From contig MFPR01000030.1 of NCBI GenBank assembly GCA_001784175.1, positions 1 through 64,000 of the forward strand: DNA of 64,000 nt. Direction: 5' to 3'. A model generated the notes under the pieces. It was not told the DNA's origin. It saw only the letters and a program-made list of their open reading frames with translations, and did no database searches. The DNA is from Candidatus Lindowbacteria bacterium RIFCSPLOWO2_12_FULL_62_27 (lineage in GTDB: Bacteria; Lindowbacteria; 2-12-FULL-62-27). The position numbers and the translations under genes are program-made. Positions 39,626-49,188 of this stretch are shown here, in pieces; positions within the stretch are counted from its first letter, which is position 1, and the number at the start of each line of letters is the position of its first letter.

Positions 39626-40424
39626 AGAGGTCCGGCGGGAAGGAGACGTCGAGGCGGCGCGCACGGACCAAGAGGCGGGTCTTGTGGTTGCGCGCGTAAT
39701 TGTCCACGGAAACCTCGTCAGCACGCCAGAGGCTGCCATACCCTTTGACCTGCGAGGCTGACAGGACTTTGATCAGCTTCCCGCCGCCATCGAAATATTC
39801 GGTCTTGAGGATGACGGATCGGTCTGAGTCGACATAGACACGCCGCAGGCCGTATCCGGACCGCCGCCCGGCGGCGGTGTCGGCCGGGACGGCGTCGATG
39901 ACATGCGCCGGGCGGCCGGCGTCGGAGACGCCGGCACTTGAGGCGCCGGAGGCGCTGACCCGGCCGTCTACCACCGTATCGGGCGCCGCGAACCGGTACG
40001 AGAAATGGTCGATGTCCTCCACGGACAAGTCTTCAAAGGTGAGATCGGCGCCGAGGAAGTAGTCCGTCCGGCCGGAGTCGGCGATTCGGCGGATTTTGCC
40101 CACCGCCGGGAGGAACATCCACTGGTCGTCCCAGCCGTCAGCGCGTTCCCTTGAGAGGAGGGCCGACCCGCGGATGTCGGGCGGGTCGTCGAAGAAGATC
40201 AGTGAATCGTCCAGTCCGCCCGCGTTTCGCAGGCGAAATTCCCGCACGAGCCGGCGGCGCTGGAATCCCGATTTGTCGGTCAATACCATCTCGAACGCGA
40301 GCGCCTCGGACGACGCATTCTGATTCGCCTCCAGACGTTCCATCACCTCGCGCGCGGTCAGGGCGTGCGACAGGCCGGGCGGCAGTGCAGAAAAAATCAG
40401 GAGGCATGCGAACCACTTGCTCAT
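39546..40424 (-). CDS. Outer-membrane lipoprotein-sorting (LolA-like) protein
   Basis: 292 aa. Signal peptide (LIFSALPPGLSHA) and the COG2834-type LolA-like half-barrel: ALTAREVMERLEANQNA, KSGFQRRRLVREFRLR, DIRGSALLSRERADGWDDQW, MFLPAVGKIRRIADSGR and LGADLTFEDLSVED. These proteins often serve RND/MMPL-type exporters in lipid transport; none is nearby. Residues SASGASSAGVSDAGRPA are encoded by the 50-bp repeat. The ATG overlaps the purC stop (ATGA). The end runs 80 bp into namZ on the other strand. Confidence 0.8.
   Translation of the reverse strand: MSKWFACLLIFSALPPGLSHALTAREVMERLEANQNASSEALAFEMVLTDKSGFQRRRLVREFRLRNAGGLDDSLIFFDDPPDIRGSALLSRERADGWDDQWMFLPAVGKIRRIADSGRTDYFLGADLTFEDLSVEDIDHFSYRFAAPDTVVDGRVSASGASSAGVSDAGRPAHVIDAVPADTAAGRRSGYGLRRVYVDSDRSVILKTEYFDGGGKLIKVLSASQVKGYGSLWRADEVSVDNYARNHKTRLLVRARRLDVSFPPDLFTPRSLQRASVPEMLSRPTRTTPETR
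39915..39964. repeat. 50-bp double-hairpin repeat, copy 2 (in frame, in the LolA-like gene)
   Basis: First hairpin gccggcgtc-gga-gacgccggc, spacer, second hairpin aggcgccggaggcgct, closing gacccggc. Same codon phase as copy 1, encoding the similar peptide GASSAGVSDAGRPA. Confidence 0.85.
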
Positions 40425-41092
40425 CCAACAACCAACCGATGCAACTCTTCAATCTCGAGGAGATGGTCTCCACGAAACACACGGATGTTGTCGTAGCCGA
40501 GGTCGTCGATGACGATGAGATCGGGACGATGTCCCACTTCGAGTTTGAAATCGGCCAGCCTCAGGTTTATTGATTGGAAAAAGTCCGTGAGCGCCTGCGT
40601 CACGCGGTCCAGGATGGCGCGGACCGCCGCCAGCTCGCAGGCCGAGATGAGGCCGCGGCCGACCGCATCCGCCTCGGAAATCAGCGGATCGTCCCGCGCG
40701 TCGTCCTTCAACGTCAGTTCCCGTGTGCCGGGGATGGGCGAAAGCCGCGGGACCTCCGGATGGCGGCGGAGATACGATCCGCACGCGAGTTCCCGGGAGA
40801 TGAACTCGATCCGGATGGGTTCGGCCTTGAGCACCATGATGGAATCGTCGGAGAGACGATCCACAAAGTGCGTGTCGATTCGGGCCGCCCGCAGGCGCTC
40901 GAACACGCGGCACGCGATGGCGCAGGCCATCCGGCCCTTGCCCGCCTTCCGGCCGACAATCTCGTTGCCGCCGCTGTCCGGCACGCCGGCGCGGCCGAGA
41001 ATGTTGTCCTTGAATCGAAACCCGAGATGGCCCGAATGGGGCAGACTCAGAACGTCCTTTGTTTTCCCCACATAGAGAACCGGCGGCGACAC
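40421..41092 (-). CDS. purC: SAICAR synthase
   Basis: 223 aa, GTG start at 41092 (SPPVLYVGKTKDVLSL). PurC motifs: YVGKTKDVLS, FRFKDNILGRAG, GKGRMACAIACRVFERLRAA, RIEFISRELACGSYLRRHP, ELTLKDDARDDPLI, FKLEVGHRPDLIVIDDLGYD and NIRVFRGD. The usual SLDKDxxR is replaced by LGYDNIR, as in divergent or archaeal-type PurC. Catalyses step 8 of purine synthesis. It lies 62 nt after the CpoB-like gene and is coupled to the LolA-like gene. Confidence 0.85.
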   Translation of the reverse strand: MSPPVLYVGKTKDVLSLPHSGHLGFRFKDNILGRAGVPDSGGNEIVGRKAGKGRMACAIACRVFERLRAARIDTHFVDRLSDDSIMVLKAEPIRIEFISRELACGSYLRRHPEVPRLSPIPGTRELTLKDDARDDPLISEADAVGRGLISACELAAVRAILDRVTQALTDFFQSINLRLADFKLEVGHRPDLIVIDDLGYDNIRVFRGDHLLEIEELHRLVVG

Positions 41093-41154
41093 GGACGTCA
41101 GCCGTCCCCGCTCACCGTCCGACAGGGATGTCGGACGCTCAGGCGGGGGCGCCG

Positions 41155-42048
41155 TCAGGGCGTCCGGGGTTTCTTGTTTTCGAGTTTCTTTAGTAATCGT
41201 TCCGTCTCTGCCCGGTAACGTCCGTTGGGATATCGGATCGAGTATTGTCCGATGGCCGCGAGGACCTCGCTGTCGCCGTTTCCGGCCGCCATGGCCACGA
41301 GGCGGTCGAAGTAGGCGAGTTCCGCGACGGCGGCATTCGGATAGTCCTGATACACTTTTTCATATTCCCGGAGCGCGGTCGGGGTGTCGGAGAGGGCGAG
41401 GGCGGATTTGGCGAGGCTGTAGTGCGCGGCCGGCCGGAGCGTCCCGGCCGGGAAGAGGTCGATCAATTTTTCGTAGGCGGCTCGGGCCTCCTTGTGATTC
41501 TTTCCCTCCTGATGCAGGGCGCCAAGATCGTACCATGCCTTTTCGACGACGGGATCGCGTCCGAAGGAGGAAACGATTTTTTGATATTGCGCCAGGGCCT
41601 CCGTCTTCTTCCCGAGTTCGGCAAGGCTGGCGGCGATTTCGTAGGCGGCGGTCCGGTGGAATTCGCTGCGCGGGTAGCGCTTGATCAGCTCCTCGTATAC
41701 CTCAACGGCCTTGGATGGATTTTTCAGATGGTACCGGTAAATCTTGGCAATCTCGTAGAGGCTGTCGGCCGCATAGACGGAGTTGGGACTGAGATTGACG
41801 ACCTCCCGGAATCCCTTGATGGCCTCCTGATACTTGCCGAGGGAGACCTGGTTGGCCGCGACGTTGAACCGCATCTCGTATTCAATATTTTCCAGCCGCG
41901 CGGTCAGGACCTCCACCTGTTTTTCCAGTTGCTTCATCCGCTCGGCGCTGCTCGCGTCCGCGGGGGCGCGCCAGCGGCGCATGGTTTGACAGCCGGACAA
42001 CACCAGGCCACAGGCGGCCAAGAGCGCGATTTTGCCGGGACGGTTCAC
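41155..42048 (-). CDS. CpoB/YbgF-like TPR lipoprotein
   Basis: 297 aa, GTG start at 42048 overlapping the upstream stop (GTGA). Lipoprotein signal peptide with lipobox LSGC (LLAACGLVLSGCQTM). Short coiled coil (AERMKQLEKQVEVLTARLE) followed by several TPR repeats (YAADSLYEIAKIYRYHLKNP, AYEIAASLAELGKKTEALAQ, AHYSLAKSALALSDTPTALR). Coiled coil plus TPR is the layout of CpoB, which couples Tol-Pal to cell-wall synthesis during division; the lipid anchor is a difference. Confidence 0.75.
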   Translation of the reverse strand: MNRPGKIALLAACGLVLSGCQTMRRWRAPADASSAERMKQLEKQVEVLTARLENIEYEMRFNVAANQVSLGKYQEAIKGFREVVNLSPNSVYAADSLYEIAKIYRYHLKNPSKAVEVYEELIKRYPRSEFHRTAAYEIAASLAELGKKTEALAQYQKIVSSFGRDPVVEKAWYDLGALHQEGKNHKEARAAYEKLIDLFPAGTLRPAAHYSLAKSALALSDTPTALREYEKVYQDYPNAAVAELAYFDRLVAMAAGNGDSEVLAAIGQYSIRYPNGRYRAETERLLKKLENKKPRTP

Positions 42049-43742
42049 GGCGCAGGCTCCGAGCCGACCGAGACGTGATCGACCATCATCGTGTAGTGCG
42101 CCTCGTCCATCCCGGGAACTTTTTTGAGGTCCGCCACCGATTTGAATGGGCCGATGTTCTGCCGGTACCACAGGACGTTCTGCGCCAGACGCTCGTCCAT
42201 GCCCGGCACGAGGATCAGCACGCCGAGGTCCGCGAGGTTGATGTTCGTGCGGCCGTCCGCGACGCCCGGCAGGGCGGCCTGGGGACGCAGCGAGCTGATT
42301 TCGGCCCGGAGCAGGTCCCGCTCGATCATGAGCTGGCGGATCTGCCGCTGAAGCTGCTGGACGGCGCGGTCCGCCGCGTCGAGCCGGTCCTCCGCGGGAC
42401 CGGCCTCCGCCGGCATACCCCGACCCTCCTGCCGCCGAACGTCCTCCAGCTCCGACCGCGCCATGGCCAGCGTGCGCTGGAGCTCATTGAGCCGGTCATC
42501 GATCGCGAGTCTGGCGGAGCCGGACGGCTGGATCGCGTCCAGCCGGAGTTCATCCGTGGGTGCAGGCGGCGCGCTCGCAGGCTCTTTGCCCTTTTTCTCC
42601 AATTTGTCCTGCGCCTTTTTCAGTGCCGCGTCGACGCGGGGCGTCTCGCGTTTCGCCATCTCATCCATTTTCGCTTCAAGCCCGGCCAGCCGGTCCTTGA
42701 GTTCCTTGTTTTCTTTCCGGAGACGATCCATGTCCGGGGACGGCGCCTCTTCGGGCTTGGCGGCCGGCCGATCGGGCTTTTTCTCAGGCTCGGCCGGAAC
42801 GGCCGCAGGTTTCCTGGGCGGCTCAGCCGGCGCCGGAGGCTGCGCGGACATTTTTGCGATGTAAGACCGCGCGGTCGCGTCGTCGGGGGACAGGGCGAGG
42901 ACGCGGTCGAACGTTTTCCGCGCCTCGGCGGTGTTTCCGCCGAGGAAAAAGGTGATCCCCAGATTGTTCATCGCCAGCGTGTTGTTCCGGTCGATCGCCA
43001 GCGCGCGCTCGAACGCCGACTGCGCGCTCGGAAACCGGTTCAGCTCGCGCAGGACCACGCCGTAATTCACCAGGTAGTCCGGGTCCTCGCGGAGCCTCAC
43101 CGCTTCCTCGAGCTGCGGGAGGGCCTTCACGAAGTCGCGCGTGCGGATGTAAAGGAGGGCCAGATTGTAGCGTGCGTCGGTGAATTTGGGGTCGAGTTCG
43201 ACGGCGCGGAGATACGCGTTTTCGGCCATTTCATATTTGCCCATCCGGTATTCGACCAGCCCGAGGTTGTACCGATGGAACGATTCCGCCGGCTGGCGGA
43301 GCGACAGGTCCATGAACACCTGCTCGGCTTCCTTGAGCTGGCTCGTCGCCACGTACAGCTCTCCGAGCGCGTGGGTCACGCGAAGGTCCGTGCCGGTGTA
43401 GCCGAGCAGGACCGCCATCGCGCCCTCCTCTTTGCCCTGCTCCATCAGCGCGCGAGCGAGCGCCACGACCACGTCCGCGTTCTGCGGGTCCAGCCGGACG
43501 GCCGTTCGGAGCTGCTCCTCGGCCTTGGACCAGTCGCCCTTCGACATGAACTCTTCCGCGCGGGAAAGGTACGATCGAACCGGCGACGGAGCCTCGGATG
43601 ATTTGTCTGAAACCACCGGCAACTCCGCCTGCGGTTTTTTCGCGCCGGTCGACGACTTCAGGCCGGGATGCGCCGGCGGGGAGACGGCGGAGGCCGGAAG
43701 GGACAGGACAAACATAAGAAGGCAAGCCGCCCATCGGATCAT
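42045..43742 (-). CDS. Exported TPR / coiled-coil / helix-hairpin-helix fusion protein
   Basis: 565 aa. Signal peptide (CLLMFVLSLPASAVS), at least six TPR units (about residues 55-300; for example AEEQLRTAVRLDPQNADVVV, AENAYLRAVELDPKFTDARY, NTLAMNNLGITFFLGGNTAE), a Pro/Lys-rich linker, a coiled coil (about 335-490) and a C-terminal HhH domain like ComEA or type II secretion GspK (NINLADLGVLILVPGMDERL, KSVADLKKVPGMDEAHYTMM). Both HhH loops keep the VPGM pattern. The domain normally binds DNA or another protein; coupling to periplasmic TPRs is unusual. Confidence 0.7.
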   Translation of the reverse strand: MIRWAACLLMFVLSLPASAVSPPAHPGLKSSTGAKKPQAELPVVSDKSSEAPSPVRSYLSRAEEFMSKGDWSKAEEQLRTAVRLDPQNADVVVALARALMEQGKEEGAMAVLLGYTGTDLRVTHALGELYVATSQLKEAEQVFMDLSLRQPAESFHRYNLGLVEYRMGKYEMAENAYLRAVELDPKFTDARYNLALLYIRTRDFVKALPQLEEAVRLREDPDYLVNYGVVLRELNRFPSAQSAFERALAIDRNNTLAMNNLGITFFLGGNTAEARKTFDRVLALSPDDATARSYIAKMSAQPPAPAEPPRKPAAVPAEPEKKPDRPAAKPEEAPSPDMDRLRKENKELKDRLAGLEAKMDEMAKRETPRVDAALKKAQDKLEKKGKEPASAPPAPTDELRLDAIQPSGSARLAIDDRLNELQRTLAMARSELEDVRRQEGRGMPAEAGPAEDRLDAADRAVQQLQRQIRQLMIERDLLRAEISSLRPQAALPGVADGRTNINLADLGVLILVPGMDERLAQNVLWYRQNIGPFKSVADLKKVPGMDEAHYTMMVDHVSVGSEPAP

Positions 43743-44692
43743 CTCAGCCGGCCCGCCAGTTCCCCGGTGACGTCGAGGGCGCCGGCCCGCTCGCGGAATT
43801 GTACCGCGGCGTCCGGCTGGCCGATTCTATCGAGCGCCATGGCCATGTGGAGGTTTCGCTCGGCGGTTTCGCGCATCGCGAGAGCGCGCCGGAAATGTTC
43901 GATCGATTCGGCCGGCTGGTCCCGGCGAAGAAGGACATATCCGAGGGTGTCGTAAAGATATTCCACGTAATTTTCAGCGCCGGCGACGCCAAAGGCCCGA
44001 CGCACCAGTTGCTCGGCTTCGCGGGGATCGACGCCGTCCGCAAGGAGCAAGGCCATGTTGTTCAGGATGACGGGATGGTCCGGATATTTGGCGGCGAGGC
44101 CGCGATACTCCCGAATCGCCGAGGTCAGCCGGCCTTTGCGCCGCAGCACTTCGATCTCGTTGATTTCGTCCCACAACCCGCGCGCCGCAGGTCGGACAAC
44201 GCCGGCGGAAAAAAACCTCGAGGCGCCTTTGAGCGGCGCCGTCAAAAGCTGCGGCTTTTCGTAATTTTGCAGGACCCGCTGCGCAAACGCCCGGATCTCG
44301 CCGCCTTCCGGGTCGGGCACCGGCGTCTGCGCGGCGTGGGTCAGCGCGCCCTGGGCGGCAGGCCGGTCCAGCATGGAGGCGGCGAACCCGAATTTGAGCA
44401 TGGCCCGGCTCCGCAGCGGCTCCTCCGCGAGCTTCGCCACGACCCCGAACTGCTCCAGCGCCTCAACGACCCGGCCGGCCGAGAGCCATTCGTCCGCGCG
44501 GTTGAATGTTTCGACAAGCTGCCGGTCAGGCCCGCCGGACAGACGCATCGGCTTTTCCGGCGCCAAGGCCGGCATCTCCGGCAGACCCGCGACAGAGACG
44601 GTGTCGGACGGAAACGCGTTGGTGATGAATAAAAGTAACCCGAAGACGGACGCAGCTCCCACTATATAAATATATCGAATAGTATCGCGCAT
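43739..44692 (-). CDS. Membrane-anchored TPR protein
   Basis: 317 aa. One N-terminal membrane helix (YIYIVGAASVFGLLLFITNA), then periplasmic TPR-like helices (RADEWLSAGRVVEALEQFGV, GRLTSAIREYRGLAAKYPDH, PVILNNMALLLADGVDPREA, ESIEHFRRALAMRETAERNL). First gene of the TPR operon; its stop overlaps the next start (ATGA). Function unknown; probably an envelope scaffold with the two downstream proteins. Confidence 0.65.
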   Translation of the reverse strand: MRDTIRYIYIVGAASVFGLLLFITNAFPSDTVSVAGLPEMPALAPEKPMRLSGGPDRQLVETFNRADEWLSAGRVVEALEQFGVVAKLAEEPLRSRAMLKFGFAASMLDRPAAQGALTHAAQTPVPDPEGGEIRAFAQRVLQNYEKPQLLTAPLKGASRFFSAGVVRPAARGLWDEINEIEVLRRKGRLTSAIREYRGLAAKYPDHPVILNNMALLLADGVDPREAEQLVRRAFGVAGAENYVEYLYDTLGYVLLRRDQPAESIEHFRRALAMRETAERNLHMAMALDRIGQPDAAVQFRERAGALDVTGELAGRLR

Positions 44693-44699
44693 ACTTTAA

Positions 44700-44728
44700 A
44701 CGATAATTACCGCTCAAGGGAATGTCAA
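44700..44728 (-). promoter_or_regulatory. Promoter of the TPR operon (leaderless type)
   Basis: Minus strand: perfect TTGACA (44728-44723), 17-nt spacer, TATCGT (44705-44700), 7 nt, then the ATG at 44692. The -35 overlaps the last codon of the glutamate dehydrogenase gene. No Shine-Dalgarno is present. Confidence 0.6.
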
Positions 44729-47700
44729 CGCGCCAGAAGGCGCCGGTAGCGGCCTTCCGCGACCATGAGGTCGAGGATCTGGACGGCCGATTGGATTCGC
44801 GCGAGGCGCAAAGCCAGGTCCGCGCTCACGCCTTTGGACCGGACCGATTCGGCCGCGTCGAAGAAACGCTTCTTGTCGGCTTCCGAAAGAATCCGGTCGA
44901 GGACCGGCAGGGTATCCGGAAGGGACCGAAAGCGTTTCAGTGCTTCGGAAACGTCCGACGTGCCGTACTCCCGGAGGAGCCAGCGTGTGAGATCCGCGAG
45001 TCCCAGCTCGAGAGAATGCCACGCCTGGACGGCGGCCGCGTCGCGGTTGACGCGGGCTCGCACATCGGCGGCCCGAACCAGGGATTCGGCGGCCAGGTAT
45101 GCGCGGACCACTTCCACCGGCGGTTTTCCGGTTTCGTCCGAGAGGCGGAATGCGAAGGTGAGGCCGGCGCGGTTGACGAAGGCGTTGGCGGCGGTCGTGG
45201 CCGTGATGTGGTTCGCGAGGCGCATCCGCTGAAGGCCGACGATCAGGCCGGGGAAATACGCATGGAAGAACGGGCCGAACACCGGATCGGCCGACAGCGC
45301 CTGCTTCCCCGTCCCGGCCTGCTCGAGAATCGCGCGATTGATTGTGATCTTGACGTAGGCCAGAAGGACCGCAAGTTCCGGCCGAACCAGCCCCAGGGAC
45401 TGCCGGGCGCGTTCCGCGAGTTCCTTGTCGGAGGGGATCCATTCGAGGTCGCGGGACAAACCGTCCGCGGAGAGGAGTTCGATTAGGCGCGGATAATATT
45501 GAATTTCCTGCCGGCTGCGCCATTCCTCCAGCGTCAGAATCCGGCTTTGCAGCGCGTTGTCCTCCAAGACCGCCCGGCTGACCGGGCCGGAGAGCCGGCG
45601 CAGGAGGCGGTCGCGCCGCGCGCCGGACACGCCAAGCGTCCGCAATCCGATTTTGAGATTCACCTCGTGATCGGAGAGATCCACGCCGGCGGAATTGTCG
45701 ACCGCATCGGTATTGAGCCGGCGCCCGGTCCGCGCGAACTCGATCCGCGCGGCCTGCGTCAGGCCCCCGTTGCCGCCCTCCCCGATGATCCGGCACCGCA
45801 GGTCCGCGGCGTCGATCCGCACGCGGTCGTTGGCTGGATCGCCGACATCGGCATGTCGTTCGGCCGAGGATTTGACGTAGGCGCCGATGCCGCCATTGTA
45901 GAGAAGATCGACCTTCATTTTGAGAATCGCCCGGATCACCTCTTCTCCGCTCGCCCCACGCGACGGCAACTCCAGCATGCGGGCGGCCTCCGCCGAAAGC
46001 GATATTTTTTTCGCCGACCTCAAATACACGCCGCCGCCCCGGGAAATCGCGGCCGGATCATAATCGGCCCACGTCGATCGCGGCAGGCGAAAGAGCCGCT
46101 CGCGTTCGGCGGCGGCCCGGCGCGCATCGGGCGCGGGATCGAGAAAGATGTACTGGTGATTGAACGCCGCAAGGAGCATGATTTCAATTCCATATCCCCA
46201 GTCCCGCATGCCGTTGCCGAACACGTCGCCGGACATGTCGCCGATGCCCGCGCAGGTGACGCGCGACGGAGCGCCGATCGTTCCCAGGTGGTGCCGAATG
46301 CACTCCCAGACACCGCGCGCGGTGATTCCGAGTTTTTTGTGGTCGTACCCGGATTTTCCGCCGGAGGCGAACGCGTCGCCCAGCCAGTATCCCCGGTCGA
46401 TCGCAATGGCATTTGCGATGTCCGAAAAATCCGCGGTGCCTTTGTCCGCGGCCACCACGAGATAGGGGTCCGGCTCGTCGTAGATGACGCAGCCGGCCGG
46501 AGGCGCCAGCCTGCCGATTTCGTTGTCCGTCAGGTCCAGGAGCGTCTGAATGAAGGACCGGTAGCACCGGACGTGGGTCTCGCGCGCCCGGTCTTTCGGG
46601 ACCGGCGATTTGACCACGAATCCGCCCTTGGCGCCGACCGGCACGATGATGGCGTTTTTGACCATCTGCGTTTTCATGAGGCCAAGGATCTCCGTCCGGA
46701 AATCGTCCCGGCGGTCGGAATGCCGGATTCCGCCGCGCGCGATTCGCCCGCCCCTGAGATGTACGCCTTCAAAGTCGGGATCGCTCACGAAAATCTCGAA
46801 GAGCGGCACCGGCTTGGGCGCCGACAGAAGGCTGCTGCTCCGGATCTTGACGCCCAACGCGCGCCGGGCGGGCGTTTGATAATAATTGGTCCGCACCGTC
46901 GAATGGATGGCGTTGGCCATCAGCCGCAGAATGCGGTCTTCCAGGAGGTCCTCGACGCCTTCCAGGAATTCTTCCATCTGTTTTTCCGCGTCCGACACCC
47001 GCCGGCGCCGTGCTGCGGCGCCGGCCGCTCCGAGCGACGGATCAAACCGCGCTCGAAAGAAGTCCAGCAGGCCGCCGGCCGTTTCCGGATGGCGGACCAG
47101 CGCGCTTTCGATGGAACGCAGGGTGTGTACGGGCACGATCTGGTGGAGGAAATTCCGATAAAGCCTGAGCAGCGCCACGTCTCGTGGACGGAGGCCGGCC
47201 AGGAGAATCAGGGAACACATCGGGTCGCACTCCGCGTCCCGGCGGATCGCGCCGAGGACGCTTTCGCACAGCGGCGCGCCCAGCGTCTGGACCTCCACCG
47301 GCTTGTCGTCTCTCTGCACCCGGAACGTGTGGATGAATGCGAGCGGGCGACCCGCGACGCGGACGGAATTGGAAACCTCGTCGACCACGCGGAATCCGTG
47401 GTCGGTCAAAACCGGCATGATGTCGGACAGCGGGAGTTTCTCGCGAAGATGATAGAGCTTGATCCGCGAGCAGCCCGGGTCGGCCCGGGTGTTGAAGAGA
47501 TCGATCTGCACCGGGTCCTGCGACTCGGTCCGGCCGTGCAACGCCTCGAGCTTCTCGACGTCGTGGACGGCGCCTGCGGGCGTTGTGTGGGAGTGGAACT
47601 CGACGCTGAAGGCGCCGGCATACAGTTGCGCGAGCCGCGTGCCCTCCCTCGATCCCTTGCGCGCCGCCAGCTCCTCCTGCAGCCGGTCGGGCCAGGTCTT

Positions 47701-49188
47701 GGCCAGATCCGCCATCTCCCGCTCGAGATCCGCGAACGTGCCTCTCACAGGCGTCTTGCGCGGCGTGACGCAGGAAAAATAAAGCCGGGCGAATTCCCCG
47801 CCTTCCACGCCCATCGACAGCGACGTCTCGATCTCCACAGCGGCCAGCCGGGCGCGCAGGCAGTCTTCGAAACGCAGCCGCACCTCCCGGTTGAACTTGT
47901 CCCTCGACATCACCACCACCACCGAAATCTCGTCGTCCACGCTCGACGGCCGGAAGGTCGCCTTGAAGTCCCGCACGTGCTGGGCGGCCATGGCGGCGCG
48001 GATTTCGCTGCGGAGGTCGTCGACCGACGCGCCGAACAGAAAATCTTTCGGATAACTGCAGAAAATACCGTACATTTCCCGGTAATCGTGCGACTGCGGC
48101 ACGACACCGTCCGCCGAGATCACCGCGCCGAATTTCTCCTGCAGAATCGGAATCTCCGTCGGCGGGAGGCCCTCCACCCGGTTCGTGAACAACCCCACCC
48201 ACCGGTGCTCGCCCTCGACCCGGCCACGCGCGTCCAGGGATTTCACGCCGAGGTACACCATCCGCTCGCGCCGGTATATCGGGGAATGATCGTCGCTGTG
48301 GGCGATCACATACGGCGCAGGACCGGCCAGCCATCGGCGGAGCGCGGCGGGCGCGGAGGAGAGTGGCGCCGGGCGGTAGAATCGCGATTGCCGTTCGCGC
48401 CGGAGAATCCCAAGACCGCTTCCGCGCCGGAGACCAATGTATTTTCGGCCGCGCCTTGTGAGGAGGTCGTATTCGCGGTAGCCGAGAAAGACGAAATTGC
48501 CGGAATCGAGCCAGAACAGGAACTTTGCAAGCTCCCGGCGCTCCGCCGCGAATTTTTCGGCGCCGGCCGCCTCAAGTTCGCGGCGGGTCCGCTCGAGTTT
48601 CAGGCGCATCCTTTCGAAGTCCCGCACGACAAGGCCGATATCGGCGAAAACCTCCGCCACCGCCGATTCGATCCGCCGAAGTTCCGCCGGATCGTCGACG
48701 CGCTCGATCTCGACGTGGATCAGCGATTGCCGCGATTTCAGCTTCGGGTCGCCCAGCGCCGTGAGCTGACCCCGACGGTTCCACGCGACCGGAAGAATGG
48801 GATGAACCAGGTGGATGACCGGATGGCGCATGACCCGCAGCCGTTCCCTCACGCTGGTGACATAAAAAGGCCCGTCCGGCGCGGAGATCTGGAGGATCGT
48901 GCGGTCGGAGGCAAAGCCGTCCCGGGCCGGATCCGGATTCCATGCCGACACGGCCATGCGAGCGCCCCGGGTTCGCACGAGCGCCTGAAAGGCGCCGGCC
49001 AGGATCACCTGAAGGTCCTCCGGCCGGTAGCCCAGCACAAACGCCTCCGGGGCGTTCTTGAAGAATTGTCCGGCCAGCGCGGTCAGAAAAATCCGCGCGC
49101 GGCCTCCGGCGCCGGCCAGTCGCCGGCGCAGGTCTGACAACCTCCGGCGGACCTCATCCGCCGCAGGCCGGGCGTCAGCGTGTGCCAT
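44725..49188 (-). CDS. gdh: NAD-specific glutamate dehydrogenase, large (180-kDa class)
   Basis: 1487 aa. Layout of the large bacterial NAD-GDH: an N-terminal ACT-like regulatory region, a catalytic core with GIRHSDRRDDFRTEILGLMK, TQMVKNAIIVPVGAKGGFVV (catalytic Lys region), IGDMSGDVFGNGM and NSAGVDLSDHEVNLKI, and a long helical C-terminus. Oxidatively deaminates glutamate to 2-oxoglutarate, giving NADH and ammonia, in amino-acid catabolism. The start overlaps the M6 protease gene by 14 nt, so protein hydrolysis outside and glutamate use inside may be co-expressed; this is inference. Confidence 0.92.
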   Translation of the reverse strand: MAHADARPAADEVRRRLSDLRRRLAGAGGRARIFLTALAGQFFKNAPEAFVLGYRPEDLQVILAGAFQALVRTRGARMAVSAWNPDPARDGFASDRTILQISAPDGPFYVTSVRERLRVMRHPVIHLVHPILPVAWNRRGQLTALGDPKLKSRQSLIHVEIERVDDPAELRRIESAVAEVFADIGLVVRDFERMRLKLERTRRELEAAGAEKFAAERRELAKFLFWLDSGNFVFLGYREYDLLTRRGRKYIGLRRGSGLGILRRERQSRFYRPAPLSSAPAALRRWLAGPAPYVIAHSDDHSPIYRRERMVYLGVKSLDARGRVEGEHRWVGLFTNRVEGLPPTEIPILQEKFGAVISADGVVPQSHDYREMYGIFCSYPKDFLFGASVDDLRSEIRAAMAAQHVRDFKATFRPSSVDDEISVVVVMSRDKFNREVRLRFEDCLRARLAAVEIETSLSMGVEGGEFARLYFSCVTPRKTPVRGTFADLEREMADLAKTWPDRLQEELAARKGSREGTRLAQLYAGAFSVEFHSHTTPAGAVHDVEKLEALHGRTESQDPVQIDLFNTRADPGCSRIKLYHLREKLPLSDIMPVLTDHGFRVVDEVSNSVRVAGRPLAFIHTFRVQRDDKPVEVQTLGAPLCESVLGAIRRDAECDPMCSLILLAGLRPRDVALLRLYRNFLHQIVPVHTLRSIESALVRHPETAGGLLDFFRARFDPSLGAAGAAARRRRVSDAEKQMEEFLEGVEDLLEDRILRLMANAIHSTVRTNYYQTPARRALGVKIRSSSLLSAPKPVPLFEIFVSDPDFEGVHLRGGRIARGGIRHSDRRDDFRTEILGLMKTQMVKNAIIVPVGAKGGFVVKSPVPKDRARETHVRCYRSFIQTLLDLTDNEIGRLAPPAGCVIYDEPDPYLVVAADKGTADFSDIANAIAIDRGYWLGDAFASGGKSGYDHKKLGITARGVWECIRHHLGTIGAPSRVTCAGIGDMSGDVFGNGMRDWGYGIEIMLLAAFNHQYIFLDPAPDARRAAAERERLFRLPRSTWADYDPAAISRGGGVYLRSAKKISLSAEAARMLELPSRGASGEEVIRAILKMKVDLLYNGGIGAYVKSSAERHADVGDPANDRVRIDAADLRCRIIGEGGNGGLTQAARIEFARTGRRLNTDAVDNSAGVDLSDHEVNLKIGLRTLGVSGARRDRLLRRLSGPVSRAVLEDNALQSRILTLEEWRSRQEIQYYPRLIELLSADGLSRDLEWIPSDKELAERARQSLGLVRPELAVLLAYVKITINRAILEQAGTGKQALSADPVFGPFFHAYFPGLIVGLQRMRLANHITATTAANAFVNRAGLTFAFRLSDETGKPPVEVVRAYLAAESLVRAADVRARVNRDAAAVQAWHSLELGLADLTRWLLREYGTSDVSEALKRFRSLPDTLPVLDRILSEADKKRFFDAAESVRSKGVSADLALRLARIQSAVQILDLMVAEGRYRRLLAR

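Noticed and set aside
45499-49137. 1212-codon plus-strand open frame antisense to the glutamate dehydrogenase
   Set aside because: Complementary frame of a GC-rich gene; composition (Arg/Pro/His-rich) is non-protein-like and the sense strand encodes a recognised enzyme.
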